A stretch of 42,094 nucleotides of DNA. Origin: Bacteroidales bacterium (GTDB lineage: Bacteria > Bacteroidota > Bacteroidia > Bacteroidales > VadinHA17). The notes beneath the pieces are model-generated. The model was not told the origin of the DNA. It was given only the letters and a program-made list of their open reading frames with translations, and searched no databases. The DNA is taken from the NCBI GenBank assembly GCA_025454755.1, contig JALONV010000017.1, forward strand, positions 1 through 42,094, written 5' to 3'. A program made the translations under genes and the position numbers. Positions within the stretch are counted from its first letter, which is position 1; every line of letters begins with the position of its first letter. Positions 34,474 through 42,094 of the stretch are shown here, in pieces.

Positions 34474-35302
34474 CAGGTGAGTGGGTATAAAAAAAAGAAG
34501 CAGGGTGTCTGTTTAAAATAAGTGTGGAATAAATATGTCTCGCTGCATTTCCTCGTGCTAAAAGGATAGACACCCTGCGATGAATTATTTGTCCTGTTAC
34601 ATAAGAAGAGAGATCCGATGCAAGGTATAAAGCTGTATTTGCCACATCTTCAGGAGTTCCACCGCGTTTAAGGGGGATTTTTCCTATCCACTCATTTTTT
34701 ACGTCTTCCGGTAATTTTTCAGTCATTTCAGTCAGGATGAAGCCCGGAGCTATGGCATTGCACCTTATGTTCCTGGACCCCACTTCCTTTGCCACGCTTT
34801 TTGTAAATCCGATTATGCCTGCTTTGGATGCGGAATAGTTGCTCTGCCCTGCATTTCCTGATACCCCAACCACGGAGCTCATATTGACAATAGAGCCGTT
34901 TTTTTGTTTCAGCATAACCGGAATGACAGCCTTGGTGAGATTAAATACTGACTTCAGGTTGACTGCAATTACAGAGTCCCACTGATCCTCTGTCATCCTC
35001 ATCAGAAGAGTATCTCTGGTGATCCCGGCATTATTGACAAGAATATCGATATGACCGAAATCCTTTACAACATCATTAATAACCTGCTGGGAGTCATCGA
35101 ATTTTGCAGCATTTGAAACATATCCCTTTGCCTTCACTCCCATGGCTTCAATTTCCCTTACAGCATTCCTGAATTCATCGTCATCGACGATATTTGTAAT
35201 AGCGATATCGGCACCTTCACGGGCGTACAACATTGCAATTGCTTTGCCTATGCCTCTTGAAGCTCCGGTTATAAGAGCTGTTTTTCCATTTAGTATTCCC
35301 AT
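34415..35302 (-). CDS. fabG: 3-oxoacyl-ACP reductase FabG with frameshifted 3' end
   Basis: Residues 1-241 are a normal FabG: TGASRGIG (12-19), NNAG (90-93), Ser142/143, YSASK (156-160) and SSYVTGQIIH. After His241 the frame loses the family tail (HVxGGMxM) and runs 54 residues on without similarity, ending inside the M48 gene. Shifting frame by one base at about 34579 gives AGCLSF and a stop at 34558, for a 247-248-residue protein, exactly the family length. A real frameshift or sequencing error is likely. FabG reduces 3-oxoacyl-ACP in fatty acid synthesis. The start at 35302 (MGILNGKTALITG) is chosen over an upstream extension that runs into a repeat. Confidence 0.88.
   Translation of the reverse strand: MGILNGKTALITGASRGIGKAIAMLYAREGADIAITNIVDDDEFRNAVREIEAMGVKAKGYVSNAAKFDDSQQVINDVVKDFGHIDILVNNAGITRDTLLMRMTEDQWDSVIAVNLKSVFNLTKAVIPVMLKQKNGSIVNMSSVVGVSGNAGQSNYSASKAGIIGFTKSVAKEVGSRNIRCNAIAPGFILTEMTEKLPEDVKNEWIGKIPLKRGGTPEDVANTALYLASDLSSYVTGQIIHRRVSILLARGNAARHIYSTLILNRHPASFFYTHSPDVQYHFHTDNYNSRCRLPS
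34500..34578 (-). terminator. 11-bp inverted repeat with T run at the fabG 3' end
   Basis: On the minus strand GCAGGGTGTCT (34568-34578) and AGACACCCTGC (34500-34510) are perfect complements separated by 57 bases, and TTCTTTTTTTT follows the second arm. This is either a long-loop intrinsic terminator of fabG or a small inserted element. The first arm begins one base after the last recognisable FabG codon. Confidence 0.6.
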
Positions 35303-35344
35303 CGTTTCAGTTTTATAATTGCTGCAAATATAGAAGAAATTTCT

Positions 35345-35438
35345 AACCCCCCAACCCCCCTGAAGGGGGGCACTAAACCCACCCATAATCTTAATTTGTA
35401 ATGGGTTTCAATCCCGCCTAAGCGGGAGCAGGGGGGTT
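35345..35438. repeat. C/G-run palindromic element, family B, between sucD and fabG
   Basis: Read on the minus strand it begins AACCCCCCTGCTCCCGC and ends GGGGGGTTGGGGGGTT, closely matching the element at 28373-28480 in end sequence and internal hairpins, in reverse orientation. The sucD stop codon is TAA at the head of TAACCCCCC, so the element provides part of it. Confidence 0.75.
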
Positions 35439-36309
35439 ATTTCGATAATACTCTCTTTACCGTAGCTCCTATATTGGCCGGCGACTCAACTACATGTATA
35501 CCGCATTCTTTCATAAATGCCATCTTTGCGGCAGCAGTATCATTCTTCCCTCCTATTATTGCGCCTGCATGACCCATTCTGCGTCCTTTTGGTGCTGTCT
35601 GTCCGGCGACAAAGCCGACAACCGGTTTTGTTCCGTGTTTCCTTATCCATTCGGCAGCTTCTGTCTCCATATTGCCGCCAATTTCGCCTATGATAACAAT
35701 TGCTTTGGTCTCCGGATCGTCCATCATAAGTTTAACGGCATCCAGGGTTGTTGTTCCGACTACAGGATCTCCCCCTATACCTATGCATGTTGACTCACCC
35801 ATTCCGAGTTTTGTTACCTGATCGACGGCTTCGTATGTAAGGGTACCCGACCTGGAAATGATGCCCACAGATCCTTTCTTATGAATAAAGCCGGGCATGA
35901 TCCCAACCTTTGCCTCACCGGGCGTAATTATTCCCGGGCAGTTAGGGCCTATCAGCCGGCAGGGCAAAGGTCTCAGGTGATCTCTGACTTTTACCATATC
36001 AGAGACAGGTATCCCTTCGGTTATTGCGACAATAAGCATGATGCCGGCATTGGCTGCTTCAAGAATTGAATCAGCCGCATAGGCAGGAGGAACAAATATT
36101 ACTGAAACATTTGCCGAAGTTCTGTCAACGGCTTCCCTGACTGTGTTGAATACCGGCAATCCAAGATGGGTCTGACCTCCCTTACCTGGTGTAACACCTC
36201 CGACCACCTTTGTTCCGTATTCTATCATCTGGCCTGCATGGAAAGTGCCTTCACTGCCCGTAAATCCCTGGACGATCACCCGTGAATCCTTATTTAACAG
36301 TATACTCAT
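35437..36309 (-). CDS. sucD: Succinyl-CoA ligase (ADP-forming) subunit alpha
   Basis: The 290-residue protein is full length. It shows the CoA-binding [11 protein letters not shown] and [11 protein letters not shown], the [12 protein letters not shown] loop, and phosphorylated His247 in [10 protein letters not shown]. With SucC it makes succinate and ATP/GTP from succinyl-CoA in the TCA cycle. SucC is not in this window. The fold and motif order leave no serious alternative. Confidence 0.96.
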   Translation of the reverse strand: MSILLNKDSRVIVQGFTGSEGTFHAGQMIEYGTKVVGGVTPGKGGQTHLGLPVFNTVREAVDRTSANVSVIFVPPAYAADSILEAANAGIMLIVAITEGIPVSDMVKVRDHLRPLPCRLIGPNCPGIITPGEAKVGIMPGFIHKKGSVGIISRSGTLTYEAVDQVTKLGMGESTCIGIGGDPVVGTTTLDAVKLMMDDPETKAIVIIGEIGGNMETEAAEWIRKHGTKPVVGFVAGQTAPKGRRMGHAGAIIGGKNDTAAAKMAFMKECGIHVVESPANIGATVKRVLSK

Positions 36310-36404
36310 ATTTTATTGATAATTAATTAGATGTATAATATCAAACAATAAATCACACATTTCTGCGTATTTTCAAAAATACCGATTTATTAGCTCCTTT
36401 TAGC

Positions 36405-36412
36405 TATATTTG
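36405..36412 (+). promoter_or_regulatory. -7 box of the AraC-type regulator gene
   Basis: TATATTTG fully matches TAnnTTTG and ends 23 bases before the ATG. The upstream box is weak. Confidence 0.45.
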
Positions 36413-36435
36413 AATTAGAATCTTCATTATTCAGG

Positions 36436-37560
36436 ATGGTCAATATTGATCCCATATTATATATAGGTATATCCCAGTCCTTTTTTGCCCTGATCCTGGT
36501 TTTATTAAAAAAACCCCGAACGACTGCCAACAGGCTTATGGCATTATGGCTCTCCCTGATTTGCATTGAACTGGTAATTGCACTTCTCAATTCAAAGGTA
36601 ATTGAGATGTATTCTTTTCCATTCGTCTCCTTCACCTACGGTCCCCTGCTATATTTATATGTAAAATTCATGACCCAGCCTGAGAAGAAGTTCAACTGGC
36701 TGGCGCTTTTGCATTTCATTCCCTTTATAGTGTTCCTTGTGGTTTCGGTTGTTTTCAGGGAGTTACCCCTGATGAAGGACCTCAGAAGCTTTTTCGCTCC
36801 TGACAGGTTCATCTCTCTGAGAATTATTTACGCTACCATGATGTTTCTTTCCGTGACCATTTACAGCACATTTGCATTCATTGAAATAAGCAAGCACCAG
36901 GCATACCTGAAAACCATCCTGTCGTATACATCAGGCATGATCACCCTCAACTGGCTGAAAGTATTTTCAATAGGCTTCTATGTAACATTCCTCATCCTTT
37001 TTGTTCTTGGCGGCCTCAACATGATTGGGGATTTCATTCCGTTTGATCCTTATTTTGTTGTCTTTGGCTTTATTATGGCCTTTACTTTTATCTTCAGCTT
37101 TTATATTATCAATCAGCCGGTGATTTTCGGGCAGGAGGTAAAGATCATAAATGGCGATGACAAGAAAGAAACTGAAAAATACTCAAGGAGCGGACTAAAA
37201 GATAAGCAGGCTGAAACATATCTCGGAAAGCTTATAGCCTACGTTGAGGAAAAGAAACCCTACCTGGACAGGAACCTGAGCATCCAGGATCTTTCAGACT
37301 CGACAGGCATTTCACGCCATCACATCACACAGATACTTAATGAGAAACATAAAAAGAACTTTTTCACTTTCATTAATGAATACAGGGTCAAAGAGGTTAT
37401 AACAAGGTTCAATGATCCAAAGAACAACAATTTCACAATTCTGGCCATTGCATTCGATGCAGGCTTTAATTCAAAAACGACTTTCAACTCCATTTTCAAG
37501 AGTCAGACCGGAATGACTCCAAGCGAATTCAGGGAAAAACTTACCGGAATCAAGGTTTAG
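36436..37560 (+). CDS. Membrane-anchored AraC family transcriptional regulator
   Basis: The 374-residue protein has about six or seven hydrophobic segments in residues 1-230, a charged linker, and a C-terminal AraC-type double HTH (about 275-370): LSIQDLSDSTGISRHHITQILNE and FTILAIAFDAGFNSKTTFNSIFKSQTGMTPSEFRE. This layout is frequent in Bacteroidota. The membrane part may sense a lipid or small molecule. It lies 111 bases upstream of the outer-membrane/MMPL/LolA-like genes on the same strand and is their probable regulator. Confidence 0.9.
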   Translation: MVNIDPILYIGISQSFFALILVLLKKPRTTANRLMALWLSLICIELVIALLNSKVIEMYSFPFVSFTYGPLLYLYVKFMTQPEKKFNWLALLHFIPFIVFLVVSVVFRELPLMKDLRSFFAPDRFISLRIIYATMMFLSVTIYSTFAFIEISKHQAYLKTILSYTSGMITLNWLKVFSIGFYVTFLILFVLGGLNMIGDFIPFDPYFVVFGFIMAFTFIFSFYIINQPVIFGQEVKIINGDDKKETEKYSRSGLKDKQAETYLGKLIAYVEEKKPYLDRNLSIQDLSDSTGISRHHITQILNEKHKKNFFTFINEYRVKEVITRFNDPKNNNFTILAIAFDAGFNSKTTFNSIFKSQTGMTPSEFREKLTGIKV

Positions 37561-37563
37561 GCA

Positions 37564-37602
37564 GTTCATCCCAAGCGGGACGAACCAGTTCATCCTTTTT
37601 TT
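37564..37602 (+). promoter_or_regulatory. Possible attenuator: three mutually exclusive pairing segments and a T run
   Basis: Segment 1 (GTTCATCCC, 37564-37572) can pair with segment 2 (GGGACGAAC, 37577-37585), with one mismatch. Segment 2 can instead pair with segment 3 (GTTCATCC, 37588-37595), which leads straight into seven T. It starts 3 bases after the AraC-type gene stop. The simplest reading is its terminator; the duplicated segment allows an antiterminated state. Confidence 0.4.
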
Positions 37603-37623
37603 AAGGTACGGGCAAATCGGTTG

Positions 37624-37636
37624 AGACGACTCGTCT
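37624..37636 (+). promoter_or_regulatory. Dyad upstream of the export operon
   Basis: AGACGA-C-TCGTCT is a perfect 6-bp dyad around one base, 35 bases before the ATG of the outer-membrane gene. It is a candidate operator, or the tip of a short leader hairpin. Confidence 0.35.
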
Positions 37637-37671
37637 TGATTTATGTTATTCATTTGCAAAAAAAGCTTTGC

Positions 37672-39066
37672 ATGAATAGCATTTCTCTCAAAATAGCCGC
37701 CCTGTTAATTCTAATCCCGGTTATGGCCAAAAGTCAGAATGACCTCTCGACCGGTTCGATCGAAGAATCAAACAAGAAGATACTTTATGGATTTGTACGG
37801 GGCGGCTTTTATAGCAGTATCGATGATGCTGATGATAAGATTTATATCCCCAGCGCATTTTCTGATTTTGCATTAAAGCTTGATGCGAGCGATGGTGTGC
37901 GCTTCAAGGGTTATGCAGATCTGAGGTTCAGATATGGAACCGAGTTCATGGAACCGGTGACCAGATTTGACCTCAGGGAAGCTTATGTTACAGTAAATGG
38001 CAAGACATGGGACATAAGTGCAGGACAGAAGATAATCAAATGGGGACGTGCCGACTTTACAAATCCCACACAAAAGCTTAGTCCGCAGAATCTTCTTAAC
38101 CGCTCCACCGACCATGAAGACATGGATATAGGTAATCTGCTGATAGATGCCCGCTGGTACCCCTCCCCTGTTTTCAGCATTGAAGCTGTTGCTATTCCAT
38201 ACTACCGGTCGTCGGTATTGCTTATCGAGCCGCTTGATCTTCCATCTTACGTAAATATTACCCAGATTGAATCGCTTATAACAGATAAGAAAATGTTCAC
38301 CTATGGAGTGAAAGCTAACTTTCAGATTAAAGGAGTTGACTTCAGCTTCTCATGGTTTGACGGTTATGATCCGATGCCCGGTGTAAGGCTGTCAGATTTT
38401 TCGATTGACACTATCGGTTTTATTCCTTTTCCTTCTGCTTCACTCGCAATGACACCATATAAAATAAAGAACATCGGATTCGATTTTGAAACAACATTGG
38501 GGAGCTTCGGCATCAGGGGTGAAGCTACCTGGACACTTCCATCCTTGTCGTATAAGACTTATGAATATGTTCCCTGCCAGGAGATAAAATGGGTTGCAGG
38601 TGTAGATTGGATGAAAGGTATGTGGCGCATTACAGGTGAGTACTCCGGCAAAGCAATTCCGGATTTTGAACCCACCTCAGTGGAACCATTTATCGGGGCT
38701 GAGCTGGATCCCTCCGTTCTCGCTACACTCCTTGCATTACCGGGTTTCGACCTTGAAGATTATGTCCGGCAGCAGGTAGCTTCTTTCAACAGGCTCTATA
38801 ACTACCAGCTTGAGAAATCGTACCATTCTGCAGGATTAAGGGTTGAAACAGACCTCTTCTATGGAAAGCTGACACCCTCTGTTACAACCCTCTACAATTT
38901 CACATCACACGATTATATGATTATGCCTGAACTTGTTTGGAAACCAGTCGACGGACTATCAATTACTGCCGGCGGAGAATACTTTTCAGGCCGGGAAGGA
39001 TCTGTATATGATATCGTTGATGAGTTTATGAACTGCTTTAAATTAGGTTTGAAAGTTAATTTTTAG
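37672..39066 (+). CDS. Predicted outer-membrane beta-barrel protein of the MMPL operon
   Basis: This 464-residue protein has a signal peptide (MNSISLKIAALLILIPVMAKS) and a body of alternating, aromatic-rich strands ending LKVNF, with the C-terminal Phe typical of outer-membrane barrels. DLREAYVTVNGKTWDISAGQKIIKWGRADFTNP resembles the DUF1302-type porins found beside MMPL transporters and lipoprotein-sorting proteins (from memory). A TTG at 37621 opens the same frame but lacks a signal peptide logic, so the ATG at 37672 is chosen. It ends 4 bases before the transporter gene. A role as outer-membrane exit or receptor of the system is inferred. Confidence 0.78.
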   Translation: MNSISLKIAALLILIPVMAKSQNDLSTGSIEESNKKILYGFVRGGFYSSIDDADDKIYIPSAFSDFALKLDASDGVRFKGYADLRFRYGTEFMEPVTRFDLREAYVTVNGKTWDISAGQKIIKWGRADFTNPTQKLSPQNLLNRSTDHEDMDIGNLLIDARWYPSPVFSIEAVAIPYYRSSVLLIEPLDLPSYVNITQIESLITDKKMFTYGVKANFQIKGVDFSFSWFDGYDPMPGVRLSDFSIDTIGFIPFPSASLAMTPYKIKNIGFDFETTLGSFGIRGEATWTLPSLSYKTYEYVPCQEIKWVAGVDWMKGMWRITGEYSGKAIPDFEPTSVEPFIGAELDPSVLATLLALPGFDLEDYVRQQVASFNRLYNYQLEKSYHSAGLRVETDLFYGKLTPSVTTLYNFTSHDYMIMPELVWKPVDGLSITAGGEYFSGREGSVYDIVDEFMNCFKLGLKVNF

Positions 39067-39070
39067 AACG

Positions 39071-41446
39071 ATGACAGACTTTATAATTAAATACCGATGG
39101 CTGATCATCAGTGTCTGCATCGTTGTGAGCTTAACACTCGGATCGCTGATCCCGTTCTCGAAAACAGATCCCGAGATAAGGAATTATATTCCGTCAGGCA
39201 TGAAGTCGCGGATTGAGACTGACAAGATCGAGAAGGAATTCGGCGTTCAGGATATGGTGATGGTGCTTTTCACAGACTCTACTATTCTGACTGCTGAAAA
39301 TCTCAGGCAGATAAAAGATATTGACAGGGATATTTCAAAGATTACCGGTGTAACCAGCAGGATTTCACCTTTTACCGTTCGGACAATAAAGAGCAGTGAG
39401 GACATGATGGTTGCTGATCCGCTTATAAGAAGGATCCCAACTGACTCTGTTGGAATGGCTCAGCTGAAGAAAGATATTCTCATAAACAGGTTTGCCCGCG
39501 ATATTGTTGTTTCGTCAGACATGACTTCTGCATCAATAACCGCGACAATAAACAGCTCTGAAACAGAAAATGTAACACTGCATAAAATTGATTCAATCGT
39601 CTATGCTCATCCAGGTGATGTTCAGGTACTTAAAGGAGGACTGCCTTATATCCGGCAGCATATAATTAAGGATGTAAAGAGGGATGGAATCATTCTGGTG
39701 CCTATTGCACTTTTCATAATGCTCCTGATACTCAAATTATCACTGGGTGAATGGAGAAGTGTAGCTTTGCCCTTCTCAGTGGTTGTTCTTTCGGTAGCTC
39801 TCAGCATGGGATTGATACCACTTCTGGGATGGAAGTTATCGATGATCATAATTCTGGTGCCGATAATACTTATTGCTGTTGCAAATAACTATGGTATTTA
39901 TCTGGTCGCCAGATACCAGGAGCTAAGCCTTAACAGGAACAGCAATTCAAATGAAGGAATGTTGAGAGAACTTCTGGGTTCGCTTAACAAACCAATACTT
40001 TTCAGCGGACTTACAACCGTAGCCGGGATTCTCGGACTTCTCACACATTCAATAATCCCGGCCCGACAGGTCGGGATAATTGCTGCAGTTGGTGTGTCTG
40101 CGGCACTCTTTATGAGCCTCTTTTACATCCCGGCGCTTATTTATATGAAAGGTAAAAAGCTGAAGGAGGTAAAAGCAGTTAAAGTTAAAACAGATGGTTT
40201 TTACAAGTTTCTCGGAGCTCTTTCTAAGCTGATAATAAATCATCCCGGTAAGGTAATATTGGTTTCAGCTGTTGTCACACTAGTAATTTCTGCCGGAATA
40301 TTCATGCTTAAAATTGAAACAAACCAGGAGAATTATTTCCCGAAAAAAAATCCTGTGAAGATGGCTTCAGAGGTGATAAACAAGAAATTCGGCGGTTCGC
40401 AGACGGTTTCAGTTATGATTTCCGGCGATATTAAGGATCCTGTAGTTATGAAAGGAATTGACTATCTCACCAGGGAGATGGAAACGACAGAGGGAGTCGG
40501 ACAGATATTTTCTATTTCTCAGGCAGTCAGGGAGATGAGTAAGGCGATCTACAGCGAAGGCGAGAACGGGTATGATAAGATTCCTGATTCACGCGAGAGT
40601 ATTGCACAGATGTTTGAACTATACAATATGAGCGGTAATCCGGAAGATTTCAGGCAGGTAATGAACCTTGAAAACACAAAAGCTCATATTATGATTCGTT
40701 TATCGAATCCTGAGAATGCCATAATCCAGAATGTAAAGGCAAAATTAAGTGACCTTACTTCAGCTATCCCGGCGGAAGAAATCACGATCGGAGGATATGC
40801 TATAATAATGGCAGACTTTTCTGATTCGATAGTTAAAGGGCAGGTAACGTCATTATTATTCGCCCTGATCGCCGTTTTTCTGCTTCTTTCATTAATATTC
40901 AGGTCCGCTAAAGGAGGCCTTATCGGAACCATTCCCCTTGCTATCTCGATAGTGATCCTGTTTGGATTCATGGGATTTGCCGGTATTGCCCTTGATGCTG
41001 CAACAGCACTGCTTTCTTCAATAATGATCGGAGTTGGAGTTGATTTCACAATCCAGTACATCTGGTGTTTTAATATTCAGATCAGAAAAGGATTATCGCA
41101 TGAAGAATCAACGAAAACAACCATGGCCACTATAGGTCGAAGCATTATCATAAATGCAAGCACTGTTATGGCAGGCTTCTCTCCTCTGATGCTTTCAGGC
41201 TTTACGTCTATACGGTTCTTTGGATATCTTACGCTGATATCGATCGGATCATGCCTGTTGGGCGCCCTTGTTCTTGTACCGGCAATTCTTATGAAAATCA
41301 GACCGGGTTTCGTCGAGAAAAATTTAAACAATGCAAAATTCAGAAAATATGAAAAAGGTAATTCTCTTATTAATGTCAATACTGCTGCTTTCTCAGGTAT
41401 CAGCCCAGCTGCCGGATGCAGACCAGATAATGAACAAATGCCGTGA
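39071..41446 (+). CDS. MMPL/RND family transporter
   Basis: The 791-residue protein has the two-fold RND layout: TM1 (8-27), a large periplasmic loop (28-205), TM2-6 (about 208-360), TM7 (about 390-415), a second periplasmic loop, and TM8-12 (about 590-750). GVGVDFTIQYIW in the second half and VANNYGIYLVARY in the first are the family's TM4-type motifs. It lacks the tripartite AcrB-type extra domains, as in MMPL and hopanoid-type lipid exporters. The last 33 codons overlap the next gene, and the final residues look out of register with a normal protein end. Confidence 0.92.
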   Translation: MTDFIIKYRWLIISVCIVVSLTLGSLIPFSKTDPEIRNYIPSGMKSRIETDKIEKEFGVQDMVMVLFTDSTILTAENLRQIKDIDRDISKITGVTSRISPFTVRTIKSSEDMMVADPLIRRIPTDSVGMAQLKKDILINRFARDIVVSSDMTSASITATINSSETENVTLHKIDSIVYAHPGDVQVLKGGLPYIRQHIIKDVKRDGIILVPIALFIMLLILKLSLGEWRSVALPFSVVVLSVALSMGLIPLLGWKLSMIIILVPIILIAVANNYGIYLVARYQELSLNRNSNSNEGMLRELLGSLNKPILFSGLTTVAGILGLLTHSIIPARQVGIIAAVGVSAALFMSLFYIPALIYMKGKKLKEVKAVKVKTDGFYKFLGALSKLIINHPGKVILVSAVVTLVISAGIFMLKIETNQENYFPKKNPVKMASEVINKKFGGSQTVSVMISGDIKDPVVMKGIDYLTREMETTEGVGQIFSISQAVREMSKAIYSEGENGYDKIPDSRESIAQMFELYNMSGNPEDFRQVMNLENTKAHIMIRLSNPENAIIQNVKAKLSDLTSAIPAEEITIGGYAIIMADFSDSIVKGQVTSLLFALIAVFLLLSLIFRSAKGGLIGTIPLAISIVILFGFMGFAGIALDAATALLSSIMIGVGVDFTIQYIWCFNIQIRKGLSHEESTKTTMATIGRSIIINASTVMAGFSPLMLSGFTSIRFFGYLTLISIGSCLLGALVLVPAILMKIRPGFVEKNLNNAKFRKYEKGNSLINVNTAAFSGISPAAGCRPDNEQMP

Positions 41447-42094
41447 TCTCACTATAATCGGTACTTTACAGGCGACAATAAGTCTCTCAATTACAGAAAA
41501 GAACGGAGCAACACGCAACCGCACATTTGCCATGAGCACTAAAAGCTTTAATGACGGACTTGAGAAAAGACTCATTAAATTCCTTGAACCCGCAGATGTG
41601 CGAGGAACCGCTATGCTTGTGGTAGACAATAAAACTGCTTCAGATGAGATATGGATTTATCTGCCTGCACTGAAGAAAACCCGAAGGATAGCATCATCGG
41701 AAAATGGAAAGAGCTTTATGAGCTCCGAGTTTTCTAATGCAGATATGGCCTCTCCCACCCTGACCGATTTTAACACCAAACATATCAGCGGTTCCGGTTC
41801 AAACGGCACCTGGATCATCGAAAGTGTACCGAAAGACGAAGATATAGCCGACCAGTATGGTTACACAAAGAAAGTTAGTTATATCAATGCGAACAAATGG
41901 CAGGTGGAGAAGATGGAATTCTATAACTTTGATAATGAGCTCTTTAAGACCATCGAGATCAAAGGAATATATTCAATGCCTGAAGGTAAATACATGGTTT
42001 CTAATATGATAGCCAGCAATCTTGTCACAAACCGCAAATCAGAAATTGTATTCAAAAATATTGCTGATAAGGTTAAAGTAGAAGACTCATATTT
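41349..42094 (+). CDS. Outer membrane lipoprotein-sorting protein (LolA-like), 3' end beyond window
   Basis: The frame is open for 248 codons to the window end. It has a signal peptide (MKKVILLLMSILLLSQVSAQ) and the LolA-like pattern of this family: QIMNKCRDL, KRLIKFLEPADVRGTAMLVVDN, IWIYLPALKKTRRIASSENGKSFMSSEFSNADM. Such proteins carry lipids or lipoproteins across the periplasm and are often encoded beside MMPL transporters. The ATG lies 98 bases inside the transporter gene, in another frame. The C-terminus is missing. Confidence 0.88.
   Translation, partial: MKKVILLLMSILLLSQVSAQLPDADQIMNKCRDLTIIGTLQATISLSITEKNGATRNRTFAMSTKSFNDGLEKRLIKFLEPADVRGTAMLVVDNKTASDEIWIYLPALKKTRRIASSENGKSFMSSEFSNADMASPTLTDFNTKHISGSGSNGTWIIESVPKDEDIADQYGYTKKVSYINANKWQVEKMEFYNFDNELFKTIEIKGIYSMPEGKYMVSNMIASNLVTNRKSEIVFKNIADKVKVEDSY

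Noticed and set aside
35303-35386. Upstream extension of fabG
   Set aside because: It begins in the C/G-run repeat and adds residues unlike any FabG.

Overview
The window looks like a chromosomal segment of a Bacteroidota (Bacteroidetes) bacterium, probably order-level Bacteroidales/Marinilabiliales. Seen directly: many -7 boxes of the form TAnnTTTG, including upstream of a tRNA, ribosomal protein genes, clpC and typA; a rpmB-rpmG-DUF4295 cluster followed by ftsY and rimO; a membrane-anchored AraC-type regulator; and C/G-run palindromes between genes. There is no transposase, phage gene or CRISPR array, and most genes are housekeeping.

Left part (1-10.5 kb): a promoter feeding a tRNA-like but broken stretch at the edge, an SDR oxidoreductase, an outer-membrane protein, a long RelA/SpoT homologue whose hydrolase residues are lost, and a PrsW-type membrane protease. 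Next comes a divergent DNA-damage-type module: a LexA-like HTH/S24 repressor on one strand, and a DinB-type Y-family polymerase followed by a short DnaE-like polymerase on the other. Two palindromic operator candidates lie beside the repressor start.

Middle part (10.5-31.5 kb): a MobB-like P-loop protein, a YtfJ-like protein, typA, a hemolysin III family protein, a compact minus-strand group (PQQ-type beta-propeller lipoprotein, DUF2461, uroporphyrinogen-decarboxylase family), a zinc ribbon protein, an overlapping flavin-oxidoreductase/SDR pair, a nucleotide-sugar dehydrogenase, a TPR protein, gyrA, clpC with a dyad against its promoter, and rimO-ftsY-DUF4295-rpmG-rpmB.

Right part (31.5-42.1 kb): cinA, tRNA-Gly(CCC), tRNA-Thr(CGT), an M48 (Ste24-like) protease, fabG with a disturbed 3' end, sucD, then a plus-strand unit of AraC-type regulator, outer-membrane barrel, MMPL/RND transporter and a LolA-like lipoprotein-sorting protein cut by the window end. 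This last unit is probably an export system for a lipid or lipophilic substrate.

Several intergenic palindromic repeats occur in at least two families. The most distinctive points are the repressor/DinB/DnaE module with its paired operators, the hydrolase-degenerate RSH, the stop-codon-donating C/G-run repeats, the fabG 3' end inside an inverted repeat, and a possible attenuator ahead of the export operon.
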